Below are positions 8,847 through 17,397 of a stretch of 64,000 nucleotides of DNA, one piece after another. A program made the position numbers and the translations under genes. The stretch covers positions 5,545,501-5,609,500 of the forward strand of contig NC_019757.1 of the NCBI RefSeq assembly GCF_000317535.1, given 5' to 3'. This DNA comes from Cylindrospermum stagnale PCC 7417 (GTDB lineage: Bacteria; Cyanobacteriota; Cyanobacteriia; Cyanobacteriales; Nostocaceae). Numbering within the stretch: the first letter of the stretch is position 1; every line of letters starts with the position of its first letter. A model generated the notes under the pieces. The model was not told the DNA's origin and did no database searches. It worked only from the letters and a program-made list of their open reading frames with translations.

Positions 8847-9059
8847 TTAATCTTTCTCAATTTCCGTAAAAAGATGGTCAACGCCAAGTACTCCCCCTAC
8901 CTTGGGATCTTTCAGCAAAACTTGCCAATCTTCGTAGGTTCTAACTATCCCCGTACCAACCCTAATTTCTTCATGGGTTAATTGGCCTTGGGGTTCCCCA
9001 AAGATTTTCAAGATTTCTTGAAAATGCTGTAGCAGACTGGCGCGAAAATTTAAAAGCAT
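8847..9059 (-). pseudogene. C-terminal fragment of the frameshifted GNAT-like gene
   Basis: This 70-residue frame overlaps the end of the 191-residue frame upstream of it in a different phase. Its start, NFRASLLQHFQEIL, reads as the natural continuation of GPGEKVHAF in the upstream frame, whereas the upstream frame itself ends in a less protein-like tail. The simplest reading is a single-base deletion in the AT-rich run near 9045-9060 that split one gene in two. It could be a separate gene with its own ATG at 9059, but no ribosome-binding site is evident. Confidence 0.55.
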
Positions 9060-9546
9060 GTACTTTTTCTCCAGGCCCTAGCTCTACAGTATTAACGTAC
9101 TCCATTCGGGCCTTATCCTTATAGTATACAAAAGTTTTTGCCTTAGAGAACAGATATAATAATTTTTCCTCATCTCCTGAGCAACGTTGTAAAGCTAGGT
9201 CAGCACAGTACCAAAGTAACCATTTGCCAATTGGTTCCAGTAATCTATCAGCGTTTGAACCACGGCTAACTGGATTGGCTTCTAAAGTATCAATTAAGAC
9301 AAGGCTTGGTTTGTCAAGATTTGGATGTATGGCAAATCTTACTAAGCCCCAAAGTTCTTTCCCTGTACTAAGTTTGACTATATTCATCTTTTCTGAATTA
9401 CATGTTCTCCACAAATCTGTCCAGGGAAAAGTCCAATCTGTCGGCATATCTTCAGCTAGTGCTTGTGTTACAATACCAATTTGTTGCCTTATACCTAAGA
9501 ATTTTACTGAAACTTCATATGACCCAATATTAATAGAATTGTTCAT
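8971..9546 (-). CDS. GNAT acetyltransferase-like protein, probably frameshifted
   Basis: The 191-residue frame resembles a GNAT-type fold: LSTGKELWGLVRFAIHP, then PSLVLIDTLEANPVSR, then RLLEPIGKWLLWYCADLALQ, where the pyrophosphate-binding loop and helix would lie, and LLYLFSKAKTFVYYKDKARME as the usual C-terminal beta strand and tyrosine-containing helix. The exact subfamily is not recognised. The last 27 residues appear to be out of frame, since the overlapping frame at 8847-9059 continues more plausibly. The gene may therefore be a recent pseudogene or a real gene with a sequencing error. It converges on menD. Confidence 0.55.
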   Translation of the reverse strand: MNNSINIGSYEVSVKFLGIRQQIGIVTQALAEDMPTDWTFPWTDLWRTCNSEKMNIVKLSTGKELWGLVRFAIHPNLDKPSLVLIDTLEANPVSRGSNADRLLEPIGKWLLWYCADLALQRCSGDEEKLLYLFSKAKTFVYYKDKARMEYVNTVELGPGEKVHAFKFSRQSATAFSRNLENLWGTPRPINP

Positions 9547-10057
9547 TAGTTATTTTCCTTCAATTCTATATAGATCATTCCATATTTAATTAATAAATTT
9601 ATTACCGCTTAAAAAAAAATATTAGATTGTCGGCACAAAAAGCTTTGCACAAGATATTTACAGCAGTTTTTATTTAAAACATAAACATCCTTTTTTCCTC
9701 TCATCTGCGCCTCTGCGTGAAACTTACCCCCTTAGTTCACCTTGTAACTACCCTTCCAAATCAGCAAGAGTAGAAAAATCCAACAATGTCAAAGCTAACT
9801 CTTCCCTTATAAAGTAGGGGGCTTTCCTTTATCTGCGAGACGCTATTCGCGTTCAAGGATCTACAGTCTATAATAATTTTTAGGTATGTAGTCCGCGCAG
9901 GCGGACTTTGTTCCAGTATCCGCGACTTCTAGCCCGCCTTAGAATGAATTCTGAGTCTAATAGCGAAAGTCGTCTAAAGACGACTAAAATAAATTTTTAG
10001 CAGATGCATGATTTGACTCTCATCTTCAGGAATTTAAGGAAAAAGGAAAATGAAGGT
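9547..10057. other. 511-base intergenic region holding a gene relic
   Basis: Apart from the relic at 9724-9795, the region contains an AT-rich stretch upstream of the GNAT-like gene. It also contains a run of short pairs such as GTAGTCCGCGCAGGCGGAC and AGTCGTCTAAAGACGACT (about 9892-9988) that look like eroded palindromic repeats. No intact toxin gene partner for the downstream antitoxin is visible. Confidence 0.5.
9724..9795 (-). pseudogene. Relic of the 3' end of a DUF2887/Rpn-type gene
   Basis: Read on the minus strand this stretch encodes LDFSTLADLEG, a stop codon, then LQGELRG and a stop. The intact gene at 10447-11271 ends in LDFSTLADLEGWLRGEVRG, so the tryptophan codon has become TAG here. 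Similarity continues into the sequence downstream of the stop (about 9703-9723 against 10426-10446). Only this C-terminal piece of the second copy remains. Confidence 0.75.
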
Positions 10058-10402
10058 ATGGTAACAAAGCTGAGTGATATTATGGCAAAACTCCCACCAG
10101 CACGTCGAGCAAAAATTGAAGCTCGGACTCAGGAGCTTATTGCTGAAAACATGACGCTTCAAGATATTAGAAAAGCAAAAAAGTTAACTCAGGAGTCTAT
10201 GGCGGAAATATTAGGAATTCGCCAAGATAGTGTCTCTCGGATGGAAAAACGTGCAGACTTACTGCTTTCTACATTGCGTAGTTACGTAAAAGCTATGGGA
10301 GGAGAGCTAAAACTTGTGGCAGAATTTCCTGATAGACCTCCTGTGATTATTTCTGCACTAGGAGAACTAGATGATCAAGCTTCTGAGATAAAAGTAAGAT
10401 AA
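10058..10402 (+). CDS. XRE-family helix-turn-helix antitoxin-like regulator
   Basis: The 114-residue product has the arrangement of HigA-like antitoxins: KLSDIMAKLPPARRAKIEARTQELIAE at the N-terminus, then a helix-turn-helix reading DIRKAKKLTQESMAEILGIRQDSVSRME at about residues 40-67, then LLLSTLRSYVKAMGGELKLVAEFPD. Proteins of this type normally follow a HigB/Gp49-like toxin gene and bind its promoter. None is found upstream here. I chose the ATG at 10058 because GAAGG lies just before it and family members usually begin MxxLSxIMAKLP; an upstream ATG at 10004 would add 18 residues that do not look conserved. Confidence 0.8.
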   Translation: MVTKLSDIMAKLPPARRAKIEARTQELIAENMTLQDIRKAKKLTQESMAEILGIRQDSVSRMEKRADLLLSTLRSYVKAMGGELKLVAEFPDRPPVIISALGELDDQASEIKVR

Positions 10403-10446
10403 GCGATCGCTCCTCTCCTCAGCGCCTTTGCGCCTTTGCGCGAAAC

Positions 10447-11271
10447 TTACCCCCTTACTTCCCCTCGTAACCACCCTTCCAAATCAGCAAGAGTAGAGAA
10501 ATCCAACAAAGCATCACCTAAAGCTTCCAACCGTTCCACCGACAAAGCCTGAATTTGAGACAGAAGCGCGTCAGGAATTGCACCCACTCGTCGGCTTAAC
10601 AGTCGTAAAATGACCTTTCTTTCTCCTTCTTCCTTCGCTTCTCGAATAGCCCGTGGTTCTTCCGTTATCAGTCCCAACATCGCTGCAATCTCCTCTCGAC
10701 TCAGATTAGAAAACTTGTAGAAGATAATCGTCGTCACTAAATCTATTATTGCTTGTTCTGATTGTTGCTGTGCTTGTGCCAGCAAAAACCGCGCCGCTTC
10801 CATTGCTTCAGTTTCAGCGGTAATATTTGTCAGCAACATCAAACCCAATCCCAAAGGTTGTTGTCGCAAATCCCCCAACTCATCCAGATATACCCGCCGC
10901 ACTTGTCCACTTTCCAGCGAACCCCGATGAATCCTTGTATTTGAGGGTTCAAGACTCCGAGAACCAAAAATTATCACCCCAAACCAGTCATCGTAACGGA
11001 TAGAGTGGCGGTAGAGAAACAAAAACAACTCAGAAAAGAAGCGATGATACAGATCCTCATCCTTCTGAAACTGCACCTCAGCAAAAAATACCACCTGAGA
11101 AACTGCATTATCAGGAGGTAGAAACACCCCATCAATCCGAAACGCCGTTTCTTTCACTTCAACCGATTCAAACTGGTATCCTGCTGCTTCTGGGGGTGGT
11201 TCATCTACCAATTCAAATAGCAATCCCGGAAACTGCTTGAACAATTTGTAGAAGATGGTGTCACGTCGCAT
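10447..11271 (-). CDS. Rpn/PD-(D/E)XK-type protein (DUF2887 with C-terminal DUF4351)
   Basis: The 274-residue product begins MRRDTIFYKLFKQFPGLLFELV, followed by FRIDGVFLPP and VVFFAEVQFQKDEDLYHRFFSELFLFLYR. The D...ExQ arrangement is the active-site pattern of the Rpn/PD-(D/E)XK nuclease-like family (DUF2887), which is abundant in cyanobacteria. The C-terminus (about 215-272) carries the DUF4351-like helical segment ending in FSTLADLEGWLRG. The ATG at 11271 has GGAGG seven bases upstream and is preferred over a TTG at 11295. Cellular function is not established; relatives are described as recombination-promoting nucleases or transposase-like. A relic of a second copy lies at 9724-9795. Confidence 0.85.
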   Translation of the reverse strand: MRRDTIFYKLFKQFPGLLFELVDEPPPEAAGYQFESVEVKETAFRIDGVFLPPDNAVSQVVFFAEVQFQKDEDLYHRFFSELFLFLYRHSIRYDDWFGVIIFGSRSLEPSNTRIHRGSLESGQVRRVYLDELGDLRQQPLGLGLMLLTNITAETEAMEAARFLLAQAQQQSEQAIIDLVTTIIFYKFSNLSREEIAAMLGLITEEPRAIREAKEEGERKVILRLLSRRVGAIPDALLSQIQALSVERLEALGDALLDFSTLADLEGWLRGEVRG

Positions 11272-11426
11272 TGTCATTCCTCCACAGCGAGACAATTACC
11301 GCATTTTAAAGGCTGGAGATAGCACATATAGCGGTTTGCGTCTAATACAGACCTAACCCCCAACCCCTTCCCTATAAGGGAAGCTACCGTGTACACACAT
11401 CTCTATACAAAACCAAAATCGTCGTA

Positions 11427-11503
11427 GATCCCCCTAAATCCCCCTTATAAAGGGGGACTTTAAGAGTTTCTTGCCTGCTTTGGAAAGGGGGGTTGGGGGG
11501 ATC
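11427..11503. repeat. GATCCCCC-type inverted repeat within a 419-base intergenic region
   Basis: The ends GATCCCCC and GGGGGGATC are inverted, and an inner hairpin (CCCCCTTATAAAGGGGG) is also present. The surrounding gap from 11272 to 11690 holds no gene; it contains the promoter region of menB and other eroded G/C-run repeats near 11350-11385 and 11515-11565. Related repeats are at 50011-50272. Confidence 0.7.
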
Positions 11504-11690
11504 TCCACGGTAGATAAGGGAAGGGGAGCAAGATTCAAAGCCTCTCTCAAAAGTAGGAGAGAGGAATGTTCGTGAGGTCAAAATGTATTGAATACAAAAG
11601 AGAAATGCGATAACCGCCTTTGCGCGAAAGCGATCGCATTTTCCCCAAGACCGCGATAAAATTCTCAAGCACTACCGCGCAGTTATTCTC

Positions 11691-12524
11691 ATGGAAACCA
11701 ACTGGGAAACCGTCAAAACCTACGAAGACATCCTCTATCAAAAAACCGACGGTATCGCCAAAATCACCATTAACCGCCCCCATAAGCGCAACGCCTTTCG
11801 TCCCAAAACCGTCTTTGAACTGTACGCAGCTTTTTGTGATGCCCGTGAAGATTCTAAAATTGGTGTCATCCTTCTGACCGGCGCCGGACCCCACACTGAT
11901 GGAAAATATGCCTTTTGTTCAGGAGGTGATCAAAGTGTGCGGGGACACGCCGGTTATGTTGACGATGATGGCACACCCCGCTTAAACGTGCTGGATTTGC
12001 AACGCCTGATTCGTTCTCTACCTAAAGTGGTAATTGCTTTAGTTGCCGGATATGCAATAGGTGGTGGTCATGTGCTGCACTTGATTTGTGACTTAACCAT
12101 TGCCGCCGATAACGCCATTTTTGGACAAACAGGCCCGAAAGTAGGCAGTTTTGACGGTGGATTTGGTGCCAGCTATCTCGCCCGCATTGTCGGACAAAAA
12201 AAAGCGCGAGAAATTTGGTTTCTCTGTCGCCAATACAATGCCCAACAAGCTTTAGAAATGGGTTTAGTTAATACTGTCGTTCCAGTCGAACAACTAGAAG
12301 CGGAAGGGATACAATGGGCACAAGAAATTTTAGAAAAAAGTCCGATCGCGATTCGTTGTCTTAAATCAGCATTTAACGCTGACTGTGACGGACAAGCCGG
12401 TTTACAAGAACTCGCTGGTAACGCCACCCTACTGTATTACATGACCGAAGAGGGTTCTGAAGGCAAACAAGCCTTTCTCGAAAAGCGTCCCCCAAATTTT
12501 CGTGATTTCCCTTGGTTACCTTAA
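11691..12524 (+). CDS. menB: 1,4-dihydroxy-2-naphthoyl-CoA synthase MenB
   Basis: MenB closes the second ring of the naphthoquinone by converting o-succinylbenzoyl-CoA to dihydroxynaphthoyl-CoA, here on the way to phylloquinone. The 277-residue product belongs to the crotonase superfamily: [17 protein letters not shown], the oxyanion-hole region SGGDQSVRG, then [22 protein letters not shown] and [21 protein letters not shown]. The C-terminal [14 protein letters not shown] is typical of MenB. Length is normal. A good hairpin terminator follows directly. menD is 3 kb upstream, so the two are not in one operon. Confidence 0.96.
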   Translation: METNWETVKTYEDILYQKTDGIAKITINRPHKRNAFRPKTVFELYAAFCDAREDSKIGVILLTGAGPHTDGKYAFCSGGDQSVRGHAGYVDDDGTPRLNVLDLQRLIRSLPKVVIALVAGYAIGGGHVLHLICDLTIAADNAIFGQTGPKVGSFDGGFGASYLARIVGQKKAREIWFLCRQYNAQQALEMGLVNTVVPVEQLEAEGIQWAQEILEKSPIAIRCLKSAFNADCDGQAGLQELAGNATLLYYMTEEGSEGKQAFLEKRPPNFRDFPWLP

Positions 12525-12531
12525 AAACGCC

Positions 12532-12563
12532 AAAATCGCACCTTGTTTAAGGGTGCGATTTTT
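12532..12563 (+). terminator. Intrinsic terminator of menB
   Basis: AAAATCGCACC pairs with GGGTGCGATTTT across an eight-base loop and runs into T residues, starting eight bases after the menB stop. Confidence 0.85.
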
Positions 12564-12681
12564 AAAGATGTCAAAATTCACAGGACTAGAAATATTAACG
12601 GCTAATCTTATATTCAGCAAACTAAAAGTTGATTACAGTAATAATGCTTGGCTAAATTAGAACGGTCTTAACCTTCTCCGC

Positions 12682-12972
12682 TTACGAGTTACAGATAACT
12701 GTTTGTTCAATAGGGGCCAGTTGAAGATGATCTAAATCTGAATCACAAGCTAAAGAGTGAGAAGCAGCTAAAATTGGGGTTGCTACTGGCAGACTCCAAG
12801 CATCTTCTAAACTTTCCCAAGCAGGTGCAAAGGCTGGAAGCGCTAAGGAACAAGCTTTCCAACCTGCTTGCACTTGTGCGCCCAACTTCTGGCACATTCC
12901 ACCACGACGACCCTCTGGCTGATAATGACGGCAATAACGACAGGCAGATGCTACTGGTTTAATGGGTTTCAT
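12682..12972 (-). CDS. Conserved cyanobacterial cysteine-motif protein
   Basis: The 96-residue product carries a compact cysteine motif in its first 45 residues: CRYCRHYQPEGRRGGMCQKLG, then WKACSLALPAFAPAW. The CxxC...C...C spacing is consistent with a small metal-binding or disulfide site, but I do not recognise a characterised family. The second half is poorly structured. It converges on menB with a terminator in between. The start ATG at 12972 is the only one that includes the motif fully. Confidence 0.75.
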   Translation of the reverse strand: MKPIKPVASACRYCRHYQPEGRRGGMCQKLGAQVQAGWKACSLALPAFAPAWESLEDAWSLPVATPILAASHSLACDSDLDHLQLAPIEQTVICNS

Positions 12973-13468
12973 GTGGGTAGATCTTTAGTGGTGTTGAGGG
13001 CTGAATCTTCACCTTTATATTTTGCTTCTATATCTAAATAGCCAGAAGAGGCAAAAAGCCATTAATTTCACTGGGTTGTAGCGATCCCCAGTAACAAATA
13101 AACTTTATGATGTTTTTATATTCTTGTTATATATGTAAATGATGGCTGAAGTGTTCACGCACTTCATCTTAGCCAAAAGTTATTAGGGATCAAGGTTAAA
13201 AGGCCATATTTAGATTTAACTGACTTTTTAAATTCCTTCTTAAGGTATCTCAAGCCACTGCCTCGTAGGTTAATTTATCTACATCACCAAGCAGAGGTGG
13301 AATAATATAGCAGACAATTATCCGAAATATTGGCAAAAAATTGCACGCTTTTGCGAAAAATTGCAAAGAAGTATGAAGTTAACACCTGATCTGTGATCTG
13401 ACTTTTGCTGCTAAGTACTGAAACACCGACAAGGCAAGGATTTCAAATCGGCTGACTTGACATGAATC
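12973..13468. other. 496-base intergenic region without a recognised gene
   Basis: AT-rich sequence with no convincing reading frame. One imperfect inverted repeat, GAAGTGTTCACGCACTTC, lies near 13149-13166. The region holds the promoter for the cysteine-motif gene and the end of the DUF721 gene. Confidence 0.45.
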
Positions 13469-14026
13469 TTAAGAATTATTTGCTAATTGTTTAGCTGCAC
13501 AGGGCGCACAGACGCGCCAGCGCTGGAGTTCACCGGGTGGGGTGGGACATTGACATCCAGGACAAAGGGGTAAATTATGCGATCGCCTTTGCATAGCCCT
13601 AGCCCAATCTTCAAATGCAGCATTTACGTTCTTCAGAGTGGGGATAACATCAGGGATAGAGCTACTCTGATCACCCAGGTAACTGGGATGTTCACGGGGC
13701 AAAATTGTTTGTTCCAGCTTTTGAGTCTCTGGGGGCAGTCGCCAATTAGCAGTAGAAAAACGGATATCCACCAAAGGCGTAGGTAGCTTTTGATTTAACT
13801 TTAAAAGTAAAGATTGGCGTCCAAAAGTCAGGTTTTGCGACCAAGCAGCGCTAGAAGTAGCTACCGACAAAACGTCGCGCTGAATCGACACTGGTCGCGC
13901 ATGAGCCGCAACGACTGCCCCGACAATTTCCGCCCAACACTTGAGCAAAGATTGAAGTGGTGGCTCCTGCCATTTAGCCTGCTGTTCTAGACCGCCTAAA
14001 ATATCATTAACTGATTTAAACGACAT
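13469..14026 (-). CDS. DciA-like DUF721 protein with C-terminal zinc ribbon
   Basis: Residues 1-100 match DUF721: NDILGGLEQQAKW, then LLKCWAEIVGAVVAAHARPVSI, VLSVATSSAAWSQNLTF and LLLKLNQKL. DUF721 proteins include DciA, the ancestral loader or partner of the replicative helicase DnaB. The C-terminal region (about 153-178) adds CPGCQCPTPPGELQRW and CAPC, which looks like a four-cysteine zinc ribbon; such an extension is seen in cyanobacterial relatives. The role in replication is inferred from the family. It is divergent from the SPOR-like gene. Confidence 0.8.
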   Translation of the reverse strand: MSFKSVNDILGGLEQQAKWQEPPLQSLLKCWAEIVGAVVAAHARPVSIQRDVLSVATSSAAWSQNLTFGRQSLLLKLNQKLPTPLVDIRFSTANWRLPPETQKLEQTILPREHPSYLGDQSSSIPDVIPTLKNVNAAFEDWARAMQRRSHNLPLCPGCQCPTPPGELQRWRVCAPCAAKQLANNS

Positions 14027-14151
14027 CTTGCTAAAGTGAGCAAAAAATAAGCTTGGTTCTAGGATCTATACTATTAGACAATTTTCGCCCTTTTTTTCCA
14101 AAAATATCTTTAAAGCAACTTCCAGCAATTTATGTTTGAGGCACACAAGCA

Positions 14152-15435
14152 ATGAGTCAAAATCCCCTAATCGATTCTGGGACTCAATCGTCTAAAACAC
14201 CAGGGTTAAAGCCCGCACTAGGGGCAGCACTGGCGAGTTTAGAAGTGCAGCTAGATCAAGAATTAACCCGATACCGACGCACACGCAGTAGATTCAGGAC
14301 AGCAAACCAATCCCGTGGCGATAGTTACATTAATAGTCAACCCCAGCAGTTGACTGACATGAGTTTCACAGCAGGCAAAATTCTGTCACCAGTAGCAGAA
14401 AATCAAACTCCTGCGGCGAGTCTTGACAACTCTGCCCTAGCTATAAACAAGACTGAAAAACTGGATCATCTCCCAGTACCATCCCTGGACGCTTCTACCA
14501 AAACACAAACGCCCCCACCTCCACCTCCACCTCGACCAAAATCTAGCAGCAGCATAGTGCCTGCGGTGGTTAAGACTCCTGAAAAAGAAAATCTCCTACA
14601 GCCAGATAACGCCCCCAACCAGCCAGATGACTATTTAGAATCTAGTGAAGCACTGCTGCGAAGCTTGACAGAAGAACAACCAGAAACAAAAAAGCCAAGC
14701 AATACTAGTGACAGTCTGCTATCACCTTTGGGTATCGGTTCGATATTGCTGCTGTTAGTGGCAAGTCTTACCCTGGGCTACGTGGTGTTCAATCCCAAAA
14801 ACTTGCCACAGTTGAAACTAGCCAATTTTTTTAGCAATAGTTCTTCTCCCACTCAGGATAATACCGAGGGAGTTACCAGTAATCCTCAACCGATAGATCA
14901 GCCAGAACTTACTTCTATACCCAAGTATCCCAATTTAGCAGCCAAAGAGTTTCCAGAAGTGAGAGACCCGTCGGATGTGGTGGGCTTAAAACCGAAAATC
15001 CAACCAACCTCCAGAGCAACGCCCAAATCACTCACTGTCCCACAACCGATCAATCAGACGGCAGTCCAACCTTTACTGCCCCTAAATCCAACGACAGTCC
15101 AACCTTTACCGCCTCTAAATCAGACGACAGTCCAACCTTTACCGCCTTTAAATCCAGTTCCCAATGCCACAGCAGAATCCTTAGGAACGCCAACTGCAAA
15201 CCCACCACAGGTGAATTCAGAAATCAAACCGGCAGGAGATGGGTTTTATCATATAGTGATTGATAATCAAGGCGATCGCGCTTTAGCGGCTGCACGGCAA
15301 GTAGTTCCCGATGCTTATTTATCACGCAACCAAAAATATATTTATTTGGCGGCGATGAAGACTAAAGCGGAAGTTGAACAAAGGTTACAACAGTTACAGG
15401 CAAAGGGAGTTAAAGCACGCATCCAGCAGCCGTGA
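14152..15435 (+). CDS. Membrane protein with proline-rich repeats and C-terminal SPOR-like domain
   Basis: The 427-residue product has a cytoplasmic-type basic N-terminus (LTRYRRTRSRFR), a polyproline run, one transmembrane helix at about residues 196-213 (SILLLLVASLTLGYVVF), a proline-rich linker with three imperfect repeats of TTVQPLPPLN, and a C-terminal domain from GDGFYHIVIDNQGDRAL to AEVEQRLQQLQAKGVKARI. The last domain resembles SPOR domains, which bind denuded peptidoglycan at division sites. The topology (inside N-terminus, periplasmic SPOR) also fits, so a cell-division or envelope role is plausible but not shown. It lies upstream of pspA in the same direction, 85 bases apart. Confidence 0.75.
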   Translation: MSQNPLIDSGTQSSKTPGLKPALGAALASLEVQLDQELTRYRRTRSRFRTANQSRGDSYINSQPQQLTDMSFTAGKILSPVAENQTPAASLDNSALAINKTEKLDHLPVPSLDASTKTQTPPPPPPPRPKSSSSIVPAVVKTPEKENLLQPDNAPNQPDDYLESSEALLRSLTEEQPETKKPSNTSDSLLSPLGIGSILLLLVASLTLGYVVFNPKNLPQLKLANFFSNSSSPTQDNTEGVTSNPQPIDQPELTSIPKYPNLAAKEFPEVRDPSDVVGLKPKIQPTSRATPKSLTVPQPINQTAVQPLLPLNPTTVQPLPPLNQTTVQPLPPLNPVPNATAESLGTPTANPPQVNSEIKPAGDGFYHIVIDNQGDRALAAARQVVPDAYLSRNQKYIYLAAMKTKAEVEQRLQQLQAKGVKARIQQP

Positions 15436-15520
15436 GGGGCAAAAATTTAAGATACCATGAGGTAAATATCGATAACGAGCCTCTGCCTATTGACTGGCAC
15501 AAAGTGAATGGAGAGCAGAT

Positions 15521-16240
15521 ATGGAATTGATCAAGCGTATCCTGCGGGTGATTCGCGCTAACCTCAATAGTTTGGTAGCCAGTGCAGAAGATCCAGAAAA
15601 GATTCTGGAAAAAGCCTTTATGGAAATGCAGGAAAATTTGCTGCAATTGCGTTCGGGTGTAGCCGGGGCGATCGCTACCCAAAAACGCACAGAACGGCAG
15701 GCAGCGGCGGCACAGGGACAAGCTGAGGAATGGTATCGCCGCGCCCAATTGGCACTGCAACAAGGTAACGAGGTTCTCGCACGGGTTGCTCTCACCAAAC
15801 GCCAAGCTTACAAAGAAACCGCTTCAGCGCTCTCGAACCAGATAGAACAGCAAAATGATGTGGTGGTTAAGCTAAAACAGGATATGCGATCGCTAGAATT
15901 GAAAATTACCGAGGTGAGAACCAAAAAAGATATGTACATCGCTCGTGCTCGTTCTGCCGAGGCGTCTTATCGACTCCAGGAAATGCTAAGTGGCGTTTCT
16001 GCCACCACTAGCTTGGGCGCTTTTGAGCGGATGGAAGAAAAGGTTTTGCAAATAGAAGCGAAATCAGAAGCAATTTCTCAACTTGGGAGCGATGATCTGG
16101 AACAACGATTTACCTCCCTAGAATCTACTAATAATATTGATGCTGAACTGGCAACAATGAAGACTCAAGTTATCAACCAGGACAGTCTTCTCCAAGAAGG
16201 TAACCAAAGTAGCCAAAAGCAGTTACCCAATACTCAATAG
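15521..16240 (+). CDS. pspA: PspA/IM30 family protein (PspA-like paralog)
   Basis: The 239-residue product is an almost continuous coiled coil of the PspA/IM30 (ESCRT-III-like) family, starting MELIKRILRVIRANLNSLVA with the amphipathic membrane-binding helix, then SAEDPEKILEKAFMEMQENL and LGAFERMEEKVLQIEAKSEA. These proteins bind stressed membranes and oligomerise into rings or rods. It lacks the extra C-terminal helix found in the neighbour at 16409, so it is assigned as the PspA-type paralog rather than Vipp1. The two genes are adjacent and in the same direction, which suggests duplication. Confidence 0.85.
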   Translation: MELIKRILRVIRANLNSLVASAEDPEKILEKAFMEMQENLLQLRSGVAGAIATQKRTERQAAAAQGQAEEWYRRAQLALQQGNEVLARVALTKRQAYKETASALSNQIEQQNDVVVKLKQDMRSLELKITEVRTKKDMYIARARSAEASYRLQEMLSGVSATTSLGAFERMEEKVLQIEAKSEAISQLGSDDLEQRFTSLESTNNIDAELATMKTQVINQDSLLQEGNQSSQKQLPNTQ

Positions 16241-16408
16241 CTTTGAGGTTGGCGTAATTACAGTAGCTTGGTCAGATCTTCACAATTCAAAATCAGCAGG
16301 AGATAACGATCTAAACTGGAAAGATGGCAGAAAAATAGGTAGTTATTAAACAGTAAAAAAGTTAATTGCCCAGCAAAGCGCGTAAACCACCAAAGGAATA
16401 ACACAGTT

Positions 16409-17185
16409 ATGGGATTATTTGATCGTATTAAGCGTGTAGTTAGTGCTAACCTCAACGACCTGGTCAATAAAGCAGAAGACCCGGAAAAAATGCTAGATCA
16501 AGCCGTCCTGGAAATGCAGGAAGACTTGGTTCAGCTGCGTCAGGGAGTTGCCCAGACCATTGCTGCCCAAAAACGCACCGAGAAACAGTACAACGATGCC
16601 CAAAACGAAATCAATAAATGGCAACGTAATGCTCAACTAGCCATCCAAAAAGGTGATGAAAACCTAGCACGGCAAGCCTTGGAGCGCAAGAAGACTTTTA
16701 CAGAAACCGGCACAGCACTCAAAGCCAGCCTAGATCAGCAAATTACTCAGGTAGAAACCCTCAAGCGCAACTTAATCCAGCTGGAGAGCAAGATTTCTGA
16801 GGCCAAGACCAAGAAAGAAATGCTCAAAGCCCGGATTACTACTGCCAAAGCTCAAGAGCAACTCCAAGGCATGGTGAAGGGGATGAATACCAGCAGCGCT
16901 ATGTCTGCTTTTGAGCGGATGGAAGAAAAAGTCTTGATCCAAGAATCCCGGGCCCAGGCGGCAGGAGAGTTAGCGGGTGCAGATTTAGAAACCCAATTTG
17001 CTCGTTTGGAATCTGGCAGCGATGTAGATGATGAATTGGCAGCTTTAAAGGCAAGTATGCTACCCCCAGCAACTCCCATAAATCAAGGACAACTGCCACC
17101 GTCGCCACCAACAGCTACGGCTAAACCGTCTGAACCAGTTGATTCTGACTTGGAGAAGCTCAAGAGAGAATTGGATCAACTTTAA
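16409..17185 (+). CDS. vipp1: Vipp1/IM30, vesicle-inducing protein in plastids 1
   Basis: The 258-residue product starts MGLFDRIKRVVSANLNDLVN and shares DPEKMLDQAVLEMQEDLVQLRQ, AAQKRTEKQ and MSAFERMEEKV with Vipp1 proteins. A flexible proline-rich linker then leads to a separate C-terminal helix, DSDLEKLKRELDQL, which distinguishes Vipp1 from PspA. Vipp1 remodels and protects thylakoid and plasma membranes. It lies 168 bases after the pspA-like paralog and ends shortly before a hairpin that may be its terminator. Confidence 0.92.
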   Translation: MGLFDRIKRVVSANLNDLVNKAEDPEKMLDQAVLEMQEDLVQLRQGVAQTIAAQKRTEKQYNDAQNEINKWQRNAQLAIQKGDENLARQALERKKTFTETGTALKASLDQQITQVETLKRNLIQLESKISEAKTKKEMLKARITTAKAQEQLQGMVKGMNTSSAMSAFERMEEKVLIQESRAQAAGELAGADLETQFARLESGSDVDDELAALKASMLPPATPINQGQLPPSPPTATAKPSEPVDSDLEKLKRELDQL

Positions 17186-17212
17186 CCTTTGCAGACAAAT
17201 AAGAAACTGCTG

Positions 17213-17250
17213 ATCCCACGCCTCTCGGTTGTGGGATTTCGCATCTTTTT
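17213..17250 (+). terminator. Candidate terminator of vipp1
   Basis: ATCCCAC pairs with GTGGGAT across an 11-base loop, and a T run begins nine bases later. The gap between stem and T run makes it weaker than a textbook terminator. Confidence 0.5.
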
Positions 17251-17268
17251 GTCTTTTGTCTGTTCTTG

Positions 17269-17327
17269 CCAATGACTAATGACCAATGACCAATGACCAA
17301 TGACTAATGACCAATGACTAATGACCA
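17269..17327. repeat. Heptamer array (CAATGAC/TAATGAC)
   Basis: About eight head-to-tail heptamers mixing CAATGAC and TAATGAC between vipp1 and the thioredoxin gene. The same units recur at 17740, 41412, 42418 and 63905. Confidence 0.9.
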
Positions 17328-17397
17328 CTAGCTCCCAGATTGGGATAGAGTATTGTGTGTGCCAAAGAAAGAGCGATGCCACCTCATGGAGAGTGTA

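Noticed and set aside
11384-11668. 94-residue minus-strand frame upstream of menB
   Set aside because: It crosses the GATCCCCC-type repeat and has a composition typical of repeat sequence, without homologous features.
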